Positions 51,385 to 61,201 of a stretch of 64,000 nucleotides of DNA are shown here, one piece after another. The position numbers and the translations under genes were made by a program. This DNA comes from Streptomyces abyssomicinicus (GTDB taxonomy: Bacteria; Actinomycetota; Actinomycetes; Streptomycetales; Streptomycetaceae): positions 719,125 through 783,124 of the forward strand of contig NZ_BBZI01000006.1 in assembly GCF_008974245.1 (NCBI RefSeq), given 5' to 3'. Positions within the stretch are counted from its first letter, which is position 1. Every line of letters begins with the position of its first letter. The notes under the pieces are model-generated. The model searched no databases. It worked only from the letters and a program-made list of their open reading frames with translations, and was not told where the DNA came from.

Positions 51385-52089
51385 TCAGTGGCCGGCGCCC
51401 AGGCCGCCGGTGACCGGGATGACTCCGGCGGTCACGTAGGAGGCGTCGTCGCCGGCCAGGAAACGCACGGCCGCGGCGACCTCCTCGGGGGTTCCGGTGC
51501 GGGCCAGCGCGGTCCGGGCCAGGGCGGCCTGGCGGCGGGCGTCGGTGACGTCCTGGACCATGTCGGTCTCGATCATTCCGGGCGCCACCACGTTGACGGT
51601 GATGTTGCGCCGGCCCACCTCGATGGCGAGCGACCGGGCGAAGCCGATCATCGCGGCCTTGGCCGAGGCGTAGTTGGTCTGGCCGGGGGCGCCCGACATG
51701 CTGTTGATGGACGACATGTAGATCAGCCGGCCCCAGCGCGCCTTGATCATCGCCGGGACGACCTCCCGGGTGACGGTGACGGCGGCCTGGAAGTTGGTCT
51801 CCATCACGTCCCGGAAGTCCTCCTCCGGCATGCCGATCAGCACCTGGTCGCGGGTGATGCCCGCGTTGGACACCAGGATCTCCACCGGCCCCTGCTGGAT
51901 GGTCACCTCCTCGACGGCGGCCTTGACCTGGGCGGGGTCGGTCACGTCGCACCGGACTCCGAAGAGGCCGGACGGCGGCTCCCCGGTGCGGTACGTCACG
52001 GCGACCTTGTTGCCCTCGGCCGCCAGGGCCCGTGCGGTGGCGAGCCCGATGCCCCGGTTTCCGCCGGTGACGAGGACGGAGCGACTCAT
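51385..52089 (-). CDS. FabG-like SDR reductase 2
   Basis: The 234-residue SDR has VTGGNRGIGLATARAL, LVSNAGITRDQVLIG, Ser in IYMSSINS, Tyr/Lys in NYASAKAAMIGF and a C-terminal VTAGVIPVTGGLG. It is short but complete and is FabG-type, so it would reduce a beta-ketoacyl-ACP. It lies in the PKS operon between the HAD gene and the SnoaL-like gene (gap 152 bp to SnoaL). Two FabG-type genes (with 45349) may act on different chain positions. Confidence 0.92.
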   Translation of the reverse strand: MSRSVLVTGGNRGIGLATARALAAEGNKVAVTYRTGEPPSGLFGVRCDVTDPAQVKAAVEEVTIQQGPVEILVSNAGITRDQVLIGMPEEDFRDVMETNFQAAVTVTREVVPAMIKARWGRLIYMSSINSMSGAPGQTNYASAKAAMIGFARSLAIEVGRRNITVNVVAPGMIETDMVQDVTDARRQAALARTALARTGTPEEVAAAVRFLAGDDASYVTAGVIPVTGGLGAGH

Positions 52090-52132
52090 GTGCGCCTCCT
52101 TCTGCGGTTGCGATGGGGGCCTTGCGGCGATG

Positions 52133-52804
52133 TCACGGACGGACGCCTGCCTCGGCGCGGTCCAGGAGGGAGGCGAGCTGTGCGCCCGCGCTGTCGGCGT
52201 CGGTGAACAGCACCGCCCGCCAGCCGGCCGCCTCGGCGCCGGCGCAGTTGTGCTCGAGGTCGTCCACCAGCACGCAGCGTTCCGCGGGGACGCCCGCCCG
52301 CCGGGCGGCGAGCTCGAACATGCCGGGGGACGGCTTGCGGTGGCCCACCTCGAAGGAGAGCAGGACGTCGTCGAAGAGTTCGGCCGAGTCGATCATGCGC
52401 CGCCAGTGCTGGTCCCAGGCGGGCACCATGTTGGACAGCAGCCCGACGAACGCCCCGCCGTCCCGGGCCTTGCGCAGCTGCGCCGCCCAGGCGTGGTTGG
52501 TCTCCCGCCCGTCGAACCAGGCGTCCGCCATCGTGGTGAGGCGGAGCCGGACGCCGTGCTCGGCCTCCAGCACGTCACCGATCTCGCGGAGCCATTCCTC
52601 CTCGCCGACCAGCGGGGTGTCGATCGGCTCCATGATGTCGTCGGTCCCGTACCGGGCCGTGACCGTGGCCACGGCCCGCAGCAGGATCCGCTGGTCCACG
52701 CCGGTCGACGCGCAGAACGTCGCCATGGTGTGGCTCAGCGGAGGGGTGAGGACGCCGCCGAAGTCGGACCAGACGGCCCACCGGGTCGCTGTGTTCTCGC
52801 TCAT
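52133..52804 (-). CDS. HAD-family hydrolase (phosphatase-like)
   Basis: The 223-residue HAD protein has WSDFGGVLTPPLSH with the nucleophile Asp of motif I, LLSNMVPAW (motif II Ser), GHRKPSPGMF with the motif III Lys and LVDDLEHNCAGAEAAGW (motif IV acids). It dephosphorylates a small molecule. It is 9 bp after the AfsA-like gene; in gamma-butyrolactone pathways a phosphatase removes the phosphate from the butenolide phosphate made by AfsA, so a linked reaction is plausible. Confidence 0.88.
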   Translation of the reverse strand: MSENTATRWAVWSDFGGVLTPPLSHTMATFCASTGVDQRILLRAVATVTARYGTDDIMEPIDTPLVGEEEWLREIGDVLEAEHGVRLRLTTMADAWFDGRETNHAWAAQLRKARDGGAFVGLLSNMVPAWDQHWRRMIDSAELFDDVLLSFEVGHRKPSPGMFELAARRAGVPAERCVLVDDLEHNCAGAEAAGWRAVLFTDADSAGAQLASLLDRAEAGVRP

Positions 52805-52813
52805 GTCAGATCC

Positions 52814-53824
52814 TCACGATCCGTTGGGACGGGCGGCGTCGACGACGGTGACGGTGAGCTCCGCGATCTCCTGGTCGTCCTGCCGGAAGCGGACCCGCAC
52901 GGCGTGCCGGCCGTCGTCCTCGCGGGTGCGGTGCGCCGTCGCCGTCAACGGCACGTCCAGTTCGGCGAAGCGGTGGAAGCTGCCCTCGTACCCGCCGGCG
53001 TAGCCGGGCGAGGCGGAACCGGTCGCGGCGCCCACGGCGAGCAGCGCCAGCTGGCGCGCCCCCTCGACCAGCGTCATGGCCGGCAGGTGGTCGTAGGCGT
53101 GGTCGAACAGCGCCGGGTTGTCCAGGCGGGGCGCGACCACCGCCGTGACGGTCTCCCCGTCGAACTCCGGTGCGGCGAGGACGACGTTCAGCGGGTTGGC
53201 GCGCCCCACCCGGGCCGGGTCGACCCGGGTGGGAGCGCCGGGCACCTCGGTGAGGTCCGAGCTCAGCGGTGCGGGCGTGCCCCGCTGGGAGTGGCGCAGG
53301 ATCTCGTTCTCGTCGCCCTTCAGGAAAAGGACGTCCATGGTGTGGTCGCCGACGTGCACGTCCCCCATGTAGATCCGCTGCTCCAGCCGGCCCTTGCGGT
53401 ACCGCCCGTTGTGCCGGGCGGTCTTCCCGTAGAAGTCGGTGTCGATGCGGGGCTCGCCCGCCTCGCCGCCGATCCGCAGCGCGTCCAGGTTCCGCAGCGA
53501 GAACCGGAAGCCGTGGACGATGGCCATGGTCCCGACCGGGACTCCGGCGTTGGTGTGGGATCCGGCGATCGCGGCCTGCCGGCCCGCCTCCAGCAGCAGC
53601 AGCGAGTCGTGCAGCCGGGGCTGCTCCTGGTGGTCGCTGTAGTAGAGGTGGGTCAGCGGCAGGTGGATCCCGGCGGTCACCGCCATCGGCCGCACGGTCC
53701 GCACGTCGGTCACGAAGACCTCGGAGATCGCGGACCGGTGCGCGAGGGACCGTTCGATGGTGCGCCCGTACTCGACCGCGGGGACCACGGACGCGGAGGC
53801 GTCCTCCAGTACCTGTGTGGACAT
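52814..53824 (-). CDS. AfsA/ScbA-like protein with two A-factor hotdog repeats
   Basis: The 336-residue protein resembles AfsA-family gamma-butyrolactone synthases. Each half has a hotdog-like repeat: THLYYSDHQEQPRLHDSLLLLEAGRQAAIAG, then DHAYDHLPAMTLVEGARQLALLA (the DH-x-PGMVLLEAARQA-type block of AfsA). AfsA joins a beta-ketoacyl-ACP to dihydroxyacetone phosphate to start A-factor signals. No ArpA-type TetR receptor gene is in the window. It may make a signal, or add a three-carbon unit to the polyketide chain, or act as a dehydratase-like enzyme. GGAGGG precedes the ATG. Confidence 0.86.
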   Translation of the reverse strand: MSTQVLEDASASVVPAVEYGRTIERSLAHRSAISEVFVTDVRTVRPMAVTAGIHLPLTHLYYSDHQEQPRLHDSLLLLEAGRQAAIAGSHTNAGVPVGTMAIVHGFRFSLRNLDALRIGGEAGEPRIDTDFYGKTARHNGRYRKGRLEQRIYMGDVHVGDHTMDVLFLKGDENEILRHSQRGTPAPLSSDLTEVPGAPTRVDPARVGRANPLNVVLAAPEFDGETVTAVVAPRLDNPALFDHAYDHLPAMTLVEGARQLALLAVGAATGSASPGYAGGYEGSFHRFAELDVPLTATAHRTREDDGRHAVRVRFRQDDQEIAELTVTVVDAARPNGS

Positions 53825-53870
53825 CAGTTTCCCTCCGGACCAGTTGTCGAGGTGCTGTGCCGTGAGCCGG

Positions 53871-55322
53871 TCACACGGCCGGGACGGCCACCGGCTTCGG
53901 CTCGACGACGCCTTCGTCGCCCTCGCCGGCCTGGGTCGAGCGGTGCCGGATGAACAGTCCGCTCACCGCGCCGAGCATCACCACGGCCACGCCGATCCAC
54001 AGCGCGCCCTCGAGGCCGTCGGTGAACGCCGCCTCCGGGCCGCCGTCGTTGCCGGCGAAGCGGTGGCTGAAGACGGTGGTGAGGGCGGCGACACCGAGCG
54101 CGCCGCCGAACTCGCGGCTGGTGTTGTTGGCGCCGGAGGCCTTGTTGTGCTCGTTCTCCCGCACCGAGGCGATCACCGTGGCGGGGTTGCCGGCGAAGAC
54201 CAGGCCCATGCCGATGCCCGCCAGGGCGAGCGCCGGGACCATGGCGCCGTAGCCGACGTCGGGGGTCAGGATGAAGGCGATCCAGCCCAGGCCGATGCCC
54301 TGGAGGGCACAGCCCGCGGCCTGCAGGATCCCGCCGCCGATGCGGTCGACGAACTGGGTGGCGACGGGCACCACGATCATCGGGGCGATGGTCCACGGGA
54401 GGGTCCGCAGTCCGGCCTCGAAGGGCGAGTAGCCCATCGGGCCCTGCAGGAACTGCGTCAGGAAGAAGATCGACCCGAAGACGCCGAAGTACATCGTGAT
54501 CGACACCACGTTGCTCAGCACGAACGCCGGCACGCGGTACATGTGCGTCGGGATCAGCGGGGCCTGGCTGGCGCGCTCGGAGACGACGAACGCCACCGCC
54601 AGCACCAGCGCCGCCCCGAGACCGACCAGGGTGCCGGTGCGGGTCCAGCCGTGGTCGGCGGCCGAGACGATGCCCCAGACGGCGGCGACGACCGAGCCGG
54701 TGACCAGCAGCATGCTGACGACGTTCAGTTCGCGCTCGTTGCCCCGGCTCTCCTTGACCGCCCACAGGGCGAGCGGCAGGGCGATCACGCCGACCGGCAC
54801 GTTGATCCAGAAGATCCAGCTCCAGTCGATCTGCTCGGTCACCAGGCCGCCCGCGAGCGGCCCGAAGGCGATGCCGAGGCCGTTGACCCCGCCCCACACC
54901 CCGACGGCCATGTTGCGCTGGGCCCGGGAGACGGCGGCGACGGCCAGGGTGAGCGAGACCGGCAGGATCGCCGCGGCGCCCGCGCCCTGCAGGATCCGCG
55001 CGGCGACCAGCGTGCCGACGGAGTCGGCCAGGGCGCAGGCCACGGAGGACGCGGTGAACAGGACGACACCGCCGAGGAACACCCGGCGCCGGCCGAAGCG
55101 GTCACCGAGGGCGGCGCCGGCCAGCAGCAGGCCGGCGAAGGCCAGCACGTAGCCGTTCATCACCCACTGGAGCGCGGACTGCTTGACCTCGAACTGCTCG
55201 CTGATCGCCGGCAGCGCGTTGGTGACGACGAGGTTGTCCAGCGAGACCATGAACATCGGCAGGGACGTCGCGATCAACGCCCACACCGAGGTGGATCCCT
55301 TGGTGGTGGTCGCGGTGGTCAT
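53871..55322 (-). CDS. MFS exporter, EmrB/QacA type
   Basis: The 483-residue protein has about 14 helices and typical DHA2-family motifs: FMVSLDNLVVTNALPAI (motif D1), GRRRVFLGG loop and LQGAGAAAILPVSLTL (motif C). It probably exports the cluster product or gives resistance; the cluster thus has two different MFS exporters. The ATG at 55322 overlaps the SMP-30-like stop (ATGA). It is second in the PKS operon. Confidence 0.92.
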   Translation of the reverse strand: MTTATTTKGSTSVWALIATSLPMFMVSLDNLVVTNALPAISEQFEVKQSALQWVMNGYVLAFAGLLLAGAALGDRFGRRRVFLGGVVLFTASSVACALADSVGTLVAARILQGAGAAAILPVSLTLAVAAVSRAQRNMAVGVWGGVNGLGIAFGPLAGGLVTEQIDWSWIFWINVPVGVIALPLALWAVKESRGNERELNVVSMLLVTGSVVAAVWGIVSAADHGWTRTGTLVGLGAALVLAVAFVVSERASQAPLIPTHMYRVPAFVLSNVVSITMYFGVFGSIFFLTQFLQGPMGYSPFEAGLRTLPWTIAPMIVVPVATQFVDRIGGGILQAAGCALQGIGLGWIAFILTPDVGYGAMVPALALAGIGMGLVFAGNPATVIASVRENEHNKASGANNTSREFGGALGVAALTTVFSHRFAGNDGGPEAAFTDGLEGALWIGVAVVMLGAVSGLFIRHRSTQAGEGDEGVVEPKPVAVPAV

Positions 55323-56386
55323 CGGTTGCTCTCCTTGCTGGAGGTGGCGCCGGGGAGGCGGCGGAGGACGATCAGGTCGGAGGTGCGTCCGGCCAGGACC
55401 TCACCGACCTGACCGCTGAGCACGTAGTCGCCGTACGGCGTGAGCGCCACGGTCGTGGGGCCGCCGACCGGCCACGGCTGGACCTGGCTGCGGAGAGTGG
55501 CGCTGCGCCAGCCGTCCCGGGAGGAGAGGACCGAGACGCCGTCCACCCCGCCCGGCACGCCGACCGCCTCGCCGATGGAGTTGGTGACGACGACCACGGA
55601 GCCGTCCGGACGCAGCTGGAGGCCGTCCGTGCCGACCATCGGCCGCGGCAGCCGGACCTCGGTCACCCGACGGCCGTAGGGGGCGTCGGGCTTGATGCGG
55701 TACATGGTCCCGGTGTCGTAGCGCAGGGCGAGCAGGTAGCCGTCGGGGTGCCAGACGATGCCGTTCAGGCCGACGATGTCGGCGGCGAAGCGGGGGTCGC
55801 TCACCACGGTGCTGACCCGCCCGCGGCGGTCGATCCGCTGCAGCGTGTCCGACACGGAGTCCGTGACGTAGATGTTGCCCTTGTCGTCGAAGGTCAGGTC
55901 GTTGGCGAAGGTCCGCTCCCGCCCTCCGGAGAGGTCGACGCGGCGCTGGAGCTCGCCCGTGTCGAGGGCGAAGATGGCCACCCCGGACGTGGGCGGCTGG
56001 TCGCCGACCTCCAGGCGCTGGCGGATCCAGAAGTCGCTGTAGGCGACGATGATGCGGTTGCGGGCGGTGTCCACCCGCACCCCGAGTGTCGACACCATGC
56101 CGATGCTGGGGGCGAGTTCGGTGACGGTGCCGTCCAGCTCGATGACCGACAGGTCGCCCGAGAGGGCGGAGGTGGCGATGAAGGCACGGCGGGTGGGGTC
56201 CCAGGCGAAGCCTTCCGGGTACACGTCGGCCGCGTGGGTCTCGATCACGTCCGGGCCCAGGTAATGGCCTGCGGCGGCGCGGGACGGCTGCGCCGGGGCG
56301 GCGGCGGCCGGCAGCGCGACGGGTACGACGGCCGCGAGTACGGCCGCTGAGGCGACGGCGGTTCGTATCGACAGGGTGCGGGACAC
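55319..56386 (-). CDS. secreted SMP-30/gluconolactonase-like beta-propeller protein
   Basis: The 355-residue protein starts with a Sec signal peptide (Arg/Ala-rich LSIRTAVASAAVLAAVV then AAAAPAQ) and folds as a six-bladed propeller: YPEGFAWDPTRRAFIATS, LTFDDKGNIYVTDSVSDTLQRID, LNGIVWHPDGYLLALRYDTG and VTEVRLPRPMVGTDGLQLRPDGSVVVVT. SMP-30 family proteins include lactonases and metal-dependent esterases. It leads the PKS operon, and as a secreted propeller next to an AfsA-type gene it might hydrolyse a lactone; the activity is unproven. Confidence 0.85.
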   Translation of the reverse strand: MSRTLSIRTAVASAAVLAAVVPVALPAAAAPAQPSRAAAGHYLGPDVIETHAADVYPEGFAWDPTRRAFIATSALSGDLSVIELDGTVTELAPSIGMVSTLGVRVDTARNRIIVAYSDFWIRQRLEVGDQPPTSGVAIFALDTGELQRRVDLSGGRERTFANDLTFDDKGNIYVTDSVSDTLQRIDRRGRVSTVVSDPRFAADIVGLNGIVWHPDGYLLALRYDTGTMYRIKPDAPYGRRVTEVRLPRPMVGTDGLQLRPDGSVVVVTNSIGEAVGVPGGVDGVSVLSSRDGWRSATLRSQVQPWPVGGPTTVALTPYGDYVLSGQVGEVLAGRTSDLIVLRRLPGATSSKESNR

Positions 56387-56929
56387 TGCTTTCCTTTCGT
56401 CGGGGAATGTGGTCGGGAATGCGGGGGGTGATCCGGGGTGATACCGAATTCACATAAGCCCGACCGACGGGTTCCACGGTCGTTGCATCGGCGGAACTCG
56501 AACGGCAACTCAGCGGCAGTGATGCCCAGTTGAGGGGCACATCCGAATCTAGGCGGGCTGCCGGCGTTTCCCCAGGCCACCTAGGGCGTACCGGAATGCC
56601 TCCTTGGAGGCATCACCGGAGCGCCGCGGCCCCCCACGACGGCGGGAACCCCTGGTCAGCGGCGGCGGACGGACGGCGGCGGCCCGGGCGGGCGGAACGC
56701 CCCGGGGAACGGTCGGGCACCTGCCCGGGCCGCGGCCGCCCCCGCCCGCACGAGCGCGCTCAGGCCCGTGCCCGCGCCCACGGCAGGACCGGTCGCCGCA
56801 CCCGTCGTCCGTCCGGCCCGCGTCGGCGTGGCGGCGACGGCGACGGCCGTGGCGAAACCGCGACGGCGACGGCCGGGGGCGGATCTCAGGCGAAGCGGCG
56901 AGCGGGTCCGGAACCCGCAGCGGGCTCGG
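56387..56929. other. 543-bp intergenic region upstream of the PKS operon
   Basis: No gene was seen. This stretch is the 5' region of the SMP-30-like/PKS operon and the 3' side of the SARP regulator gene. The least GC-rich part is 56430-56560. It contains a near-palindrome AAGCCCG-ACCGA-CGGGTT (56456-56473) that could be an operator; it does not closely match known butyrolactone-receptor sites. The remainder is GC-rich and featureless. Confidence 0.4.
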
Positions 56930-59347
<2,418 letters not shown>

Positions 59348-59486
59348 GATCCCTCGCCCCCGTGGTCCGGCAGCCCGCCGGCGCTCGAAAAACCATGCCT
59401 GCCCACCCACGATTGCCGAGACCGCGGAGCGTGGGCCATGCTGTTGCGGCTGAGTGCAAAGGCTGAGCTCGACGGGGGAGAACGCG

Positions 59487-60500
59487 ATGCTCCGCATTCA
59501 TTTCAGTGACGCCGACCTGGGCCGCACCAGGCTCGCCGCGGCGCACGATCCGCTCTGGGAGACGGCCGCGAGCCTGCACCGGCTGCAGTCGCGGAAGGGC
59601 TCATGGGCGTACGCGGGCTGGACCCGCATGGCGCGGCAGCGGTTACGGGAGAACGGGCTGGAGCGCGTCGTACGGGACGTCCTGCTGCGCCTGTATCCGC
59701 GCGCCGAGTACTTTCCGGACTTCCTGACGCCGGCCGCCGCCCTGGAGGGCCTCGACGCGGGCGCCGAGGCGATCCTGGCCACCCCGCCCCGGCGCGTCCT
59801 GCGGGAGGTGGCCATCCTCGACCGGACCGTCGGGGCGCCGTCCTGGGTCCGGCGGCTGGGTGAGCCGGCGCCGCGCGCCGAACTCGTCGGGATGCTGCGC
59901 GCCTACCACGAGGCCGTCGTCGCCCCGTACCGGGAGGAGACGCAGACGAAGCTGGAGGCCGAGCGGGCGGCGCGCCTGCGCGGGCTCCTGCACGGGGGGA
60001 CGGACGGTCTGCTGACGGGCCTGGGGCCCATGATGCGCTGGCGGCCGCCCGTGCTGGAGGTCACCTACCCCACCCAGGCGCCGGACCGGGACCTGTATCT
60101 GAACGGGCGGGGGCTCACCCTCGTCCCCTCGTACTTCAACTGGGCGGAGCCGGTCGCCTTCGCCGATCCGGACCTGCCGCCCGTGCTCTGGTACTCGATG
60201 CTCCACGAGCCGTCCCACGTCCCCGGGGACGACCCCGACAAGCCGCTGACCGCGCTGCTCGGCCGGGCCCGGGCGGTCGCCCTGCGCGCCGCCTCCACCG
60301 GCGCCACGACCGGCGAGATCGCCCGCGCCGCGGGGGTGTCGGCGTCGTCCGCCAGCAGGCACGCCACCGCCCTGCGGGACGCCGGGCTCATCACCAGCGT
60401 CCGGCAGGGCCCGATCGTCCTGCACACCCTCACGCCGGTGGGGGCGGCCATGCTGCGGGCCGCGACGCGACGAGCCGCGCCCGGCCGGAGACCGGCGTGA
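59487..60500 (+). CDS. winged-helix (ArsR-type) transcriptional regulator with a TTA codon
   Basis: The 337-residue protein has a helical N-terminal region (YPRAEYFPDFLTPAAALEGLDAGAEAILATP) and a C-terminal winged helix (LRAASTGATTGEIARAAGVSASSASRHATALRDAGLI). ArsR-like family members of this length are common in Streptomyces. ATG 59487 has GGGGGAGA upstream. A TTA codon at 59643-59645 makes it bldA-dependent. It is divergent from the SARP gene with a 139-bp shared promoter region, suggesting mutual regulation. Ligand unknown. Confidence 0.85.
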   Translation: MLRIHFSDADLGRTRLAAAHDPLWETAASLHRLQSRKGSWAYAGWTRMARQRLRENGLERVVRDVLLRLYPRAEYFPDFLTPAAALEGLDAGAEAILATPPRRVLREVAILDRTVGAPSWVRRLGEPAPRAELVGMLRAYHEAVVAPYREETQTKLEAERAARLRGLLHGGTDGLLTGLGPMMRWRPPVLEVTYPTQAPDRDLYLNGRGLTLVPSYFNWAEPVAFADPDLPPVLWYSMLHEPSHVPGDDPDKPLTALLGRARAVALRAASTGATTGEIARAAGVSASSASRHATALRDAGLITSVRQGPIVLHTLTPVGAAMLRAATRRAAPGRRPA

Positions 60501-60502
60501 GC

Positions 60503-60540
60503 GAGGGTGCCGCCGGTGAGCGGTCACCGGCGGCACCCTC
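60503..60540. terminator. bidirectional terminator hairpin
   Basis: A perfect 17-bp inverted repeat (GAGGGTGCCGCCGGTGA, 60503-60519, and its complement 60524-60540) with a GCGG loop lies directly between the converging regulator and M15-like genes. Confidence 0.85.
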
Positions 60541-60541
60541 G

Positions 60542-61201
60542 TCAGGCATGTTCCCGCTCGAGGCGCCGCGCCTTCTCCCGGCGGCCGGGAGCCGTCACGT
60601 CCACCCCGGTGCCGGGCCCCTGGCCGGGATGCCGCTCCCAGCCGCCCACCTTGGCCGCGACCCGTGCGAAGAGGCCGCTGTCCGGCGCCACGTCGATCTG
60701 GAAGTGGGAGAGCGTGGCCGGGGACATGTCAGCGCCCCACCGGACGGCCCCTTCGCAGTCGGCCAGGATGTCCCGGACGATCACCTTCTCCCGGCGGCCC
60801 ATGCTCTCCGCCCCGCCGGCCGGCCAGGCATGGGGGTGCAAGCAGATCGCCGTACCGGACAGGTGGTCCGACTCCTGGTCCGCCGCCGCCCGGCGGTCGG
60901 TCGTGTGGCCGGTCACCGTGTGGGTGCCTTCGGTCAGCGGCCGCACCTCGTAGTGCCAGCGCCGGGCCACGTGCAGCAGCACGGCCGCCGCGTCACGGTG
61001 CAGGGCCACGGTACGGCCGGCACCGGAGACGGTGAACTCGGTGATCGCCCCGGGGTCGATGGGCCATCCGTTCGCGGAGGCGGCGCCGCGCCGGCCGGGG
61101 CGGGGCGCGGCGTGGGCGGTGCCCCCGCCGCCCACGGTGGTCAGGGCGGCGGCGCCCGCCAGCCCGGTGGCCGTGGTCAGCACGTCTCTGCGGGTGATCA
61201 C
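60542..61201 (-). CDS. Tat-exported M15-like peptidase homologue with altered metal motif
   Basis: The 219-residue protein starts with a twin-arginine signal (ITRRDVLTTATGLAGAAA). The mature part has DHLSGTAICLHPHAW, aligned with the SxHxxGxAxD zinc motif of M15 peptidases (VanY, DacB-like), and LSHFQID like the second HxH region. The Asp ligand is a Cys here. M15 enzymes cleave D-Ala links in peptidoglycan; this homologue may be inactive or use the Cys. It overlaps the stop of the next minus-strand gene by four bases (ATGA), forming an envelope-directed operon. Confidence 0.75.
   Translation of the reverse strand: MITRRDVLTTATGLAGAAALTTVGGGGTAHAAPRPGRRGAASANGWPIDPGAITEFTVSGAGRTVALHRDAAAVLLHVARRWHYEVRPLTEGTHTVTGHTTDRRAAADQESDHLSGTAICLHPHAWPAGGAESMGRREKVIVRDILADCEGAVRWGADMSPATLSHFQIDVAPDSGLFARVAAKVGGWERHPGQGPGTGVDVTAPGRREKARRLEREHA

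Noticed and set aside
56456..56473. Butyrolactone-receptor operator (ARE) upstream of the PKS operon
   Set aside because: The near-palindrome AAGCCCG-ACCGA-CGGGTT lacks the length and conserved positions of known AREs, so it is noted only as a possible operator.
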